From contig JAPLGR010000711.1 of the NCBI GenBank assembly GCA_026390045.1, forward strand, positions 1 through 5,437: 5,437 nt of DNA, in the 5' to 3' direction. Numbering within the stretch: the first letter of the stretch is position 1; each line of letters starts with the position of its first letter. The DNA comes from Chloroflexota bacterium. GTDB lineage: Bacteria; Chloroflexota; Anaerolineae; Anaerolineales; E44-bin32. The position numbers were made by a program, and so were the translations under genes. The notes under the pieces were generated by a model. It saw only the letters and a program-made list of their open reading frames with translations. It made no database searches and was not told the origin of the DNA. Below, one piece after another: positions 5,162 to 5,437 of the stretch.

Positions 5162-5437
5162 AGTGTGATGATACCGCCTCCGAGGCACAGGTCGTCAAGA
5201 TAGAACACGGCCGACTGGCCAGGCGCAATGCCGGGCTCGAGCGCTGTAAGTTCGACACGGACTTCGGTCGGAGAGCTGCAGCTGATTTGGGCCTTCACGC
5301 GCGGCGCATGATAACGCACCTGGACGGAAGCGTCGAACCGGTCTGCGGGGGGAGTCCCGGCAATCCAGTTGACCCGGGTTGCCGAGAATTGCCGCCGGCC
5401 GATTGTCTCCCGGCCACCAACTATCAACGCGTTGCGG
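5158..5437 (-). CDS. mnmA: tRNA-specific 2-thiouridylase MnmA, C-terminal part only
   Basis: MnmA thiolates uridine 34 of the tRNAs for Lys, Glu and Gln, using ATP and sulfur relayed from a cysteine desulfurase, in the cytoplasm. Only the last 92 or so residues lie in the window; the gene enters from the right edge on the minus strand, so the ATP-binding domain and the two catalytic cysteines are outside. The visible part is the C-terminal beta-barrel domain. It begins RNALIVGG, a conserved strand, then has VNWIAG, then VQVRYHAP with nearby KAQI. It ends with the family's closing block, IAPGQSAVFYLDD and LGGGII, just before the stop. These blocks and their order identify the family clearly. 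The frame is open to the window edge, and the TTG at 5427 is an internal Leu codon, not a start. The stop overlaps the start of the next gene by four bases (ATGA). Confidence 0.95.
   Translation of the reverse strand, partial: RNALIVGGRETIGRRQFSATRVNWIAGTPPADRFDASVQVRYHAPRVKAQISCSSPTEVRVELTALEPGIAPGQSAVFYLDDLCLGGGIITL

Overview
This is a compact, high-GC bacterial chromosome segment with six genes and part of a seventh. The style suggests Chloroflexota, probably Anaerolineae or a relative. Reasons are the Pro/Thr-rich linker behind the lipobox of the lipoprotein, the type of L,D-transpeptidase with SH3-like modules and a twin-arginine leader, and the long-loop NAD(P)HX dehydratase domain. This placement is inferred from protein style, not from a marker gene. 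No rRNA, tRNA, CRISPR array, insertion sequence or phage gene was seen.

Layout: (1) 1-105 is unassigned, apart from an open frame that ends directly before the next gene. (2) 106-1731 (+) encodes a bifunctional NAD(P)H-hydrate epimerase/dehydratase (nnr), behind a near-perfect Shine-Dalgarno sequence. (3) 1732-1806 holds a strong hairpin terminator between convergent genes. (4) 2551-1807 (-) is a two-gene unit: a two-helix membrane protein with a DUF948-like tail, then a YtxH-domain protein whose soluble part carries three tandem 11-residue LEA-like repeats. The pair recalls ytxG-ytxH of Bacillus. (5) 2618-2696 is a divergent promoter region with back-to-back extended -10 elements and an imperfect dyad between them. 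(6) 2697-3788 (+) encodes a Tat-type secreted L,D-transpeptidase (YkuD). (7) 5437-3805 (-) is a unit reading mnmA (3' end only), a three-helix membrane protein that overlaps mnmA by ATGA, and a BMP-like lipoprotein with a CGLC motif. It converges on the transpeptidase gene with only 16 bases between the two stop codons.

How the genes fit together: nnr (repair of damaged NAD(P)H) and mnmA (2-thiouridine in tRNA) are housekeeping genes. Much of the rest concerns the cell envelope: peptidoglycan cross-linking, two small membrane proteins, a YtxH/LEA-like protein and a substrate-binding lipoprotein. The shared control region between the transpeptidase and the YtxH pair could coordinate envelope or stress functions, but this is inference. 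I see no clearly new multi-gene system. The most interesting points are the LEA-like repeats, the divergent promoter layout, and the cysteine-containing, atypical BMP-like lipoprotein coupled to mnmA.
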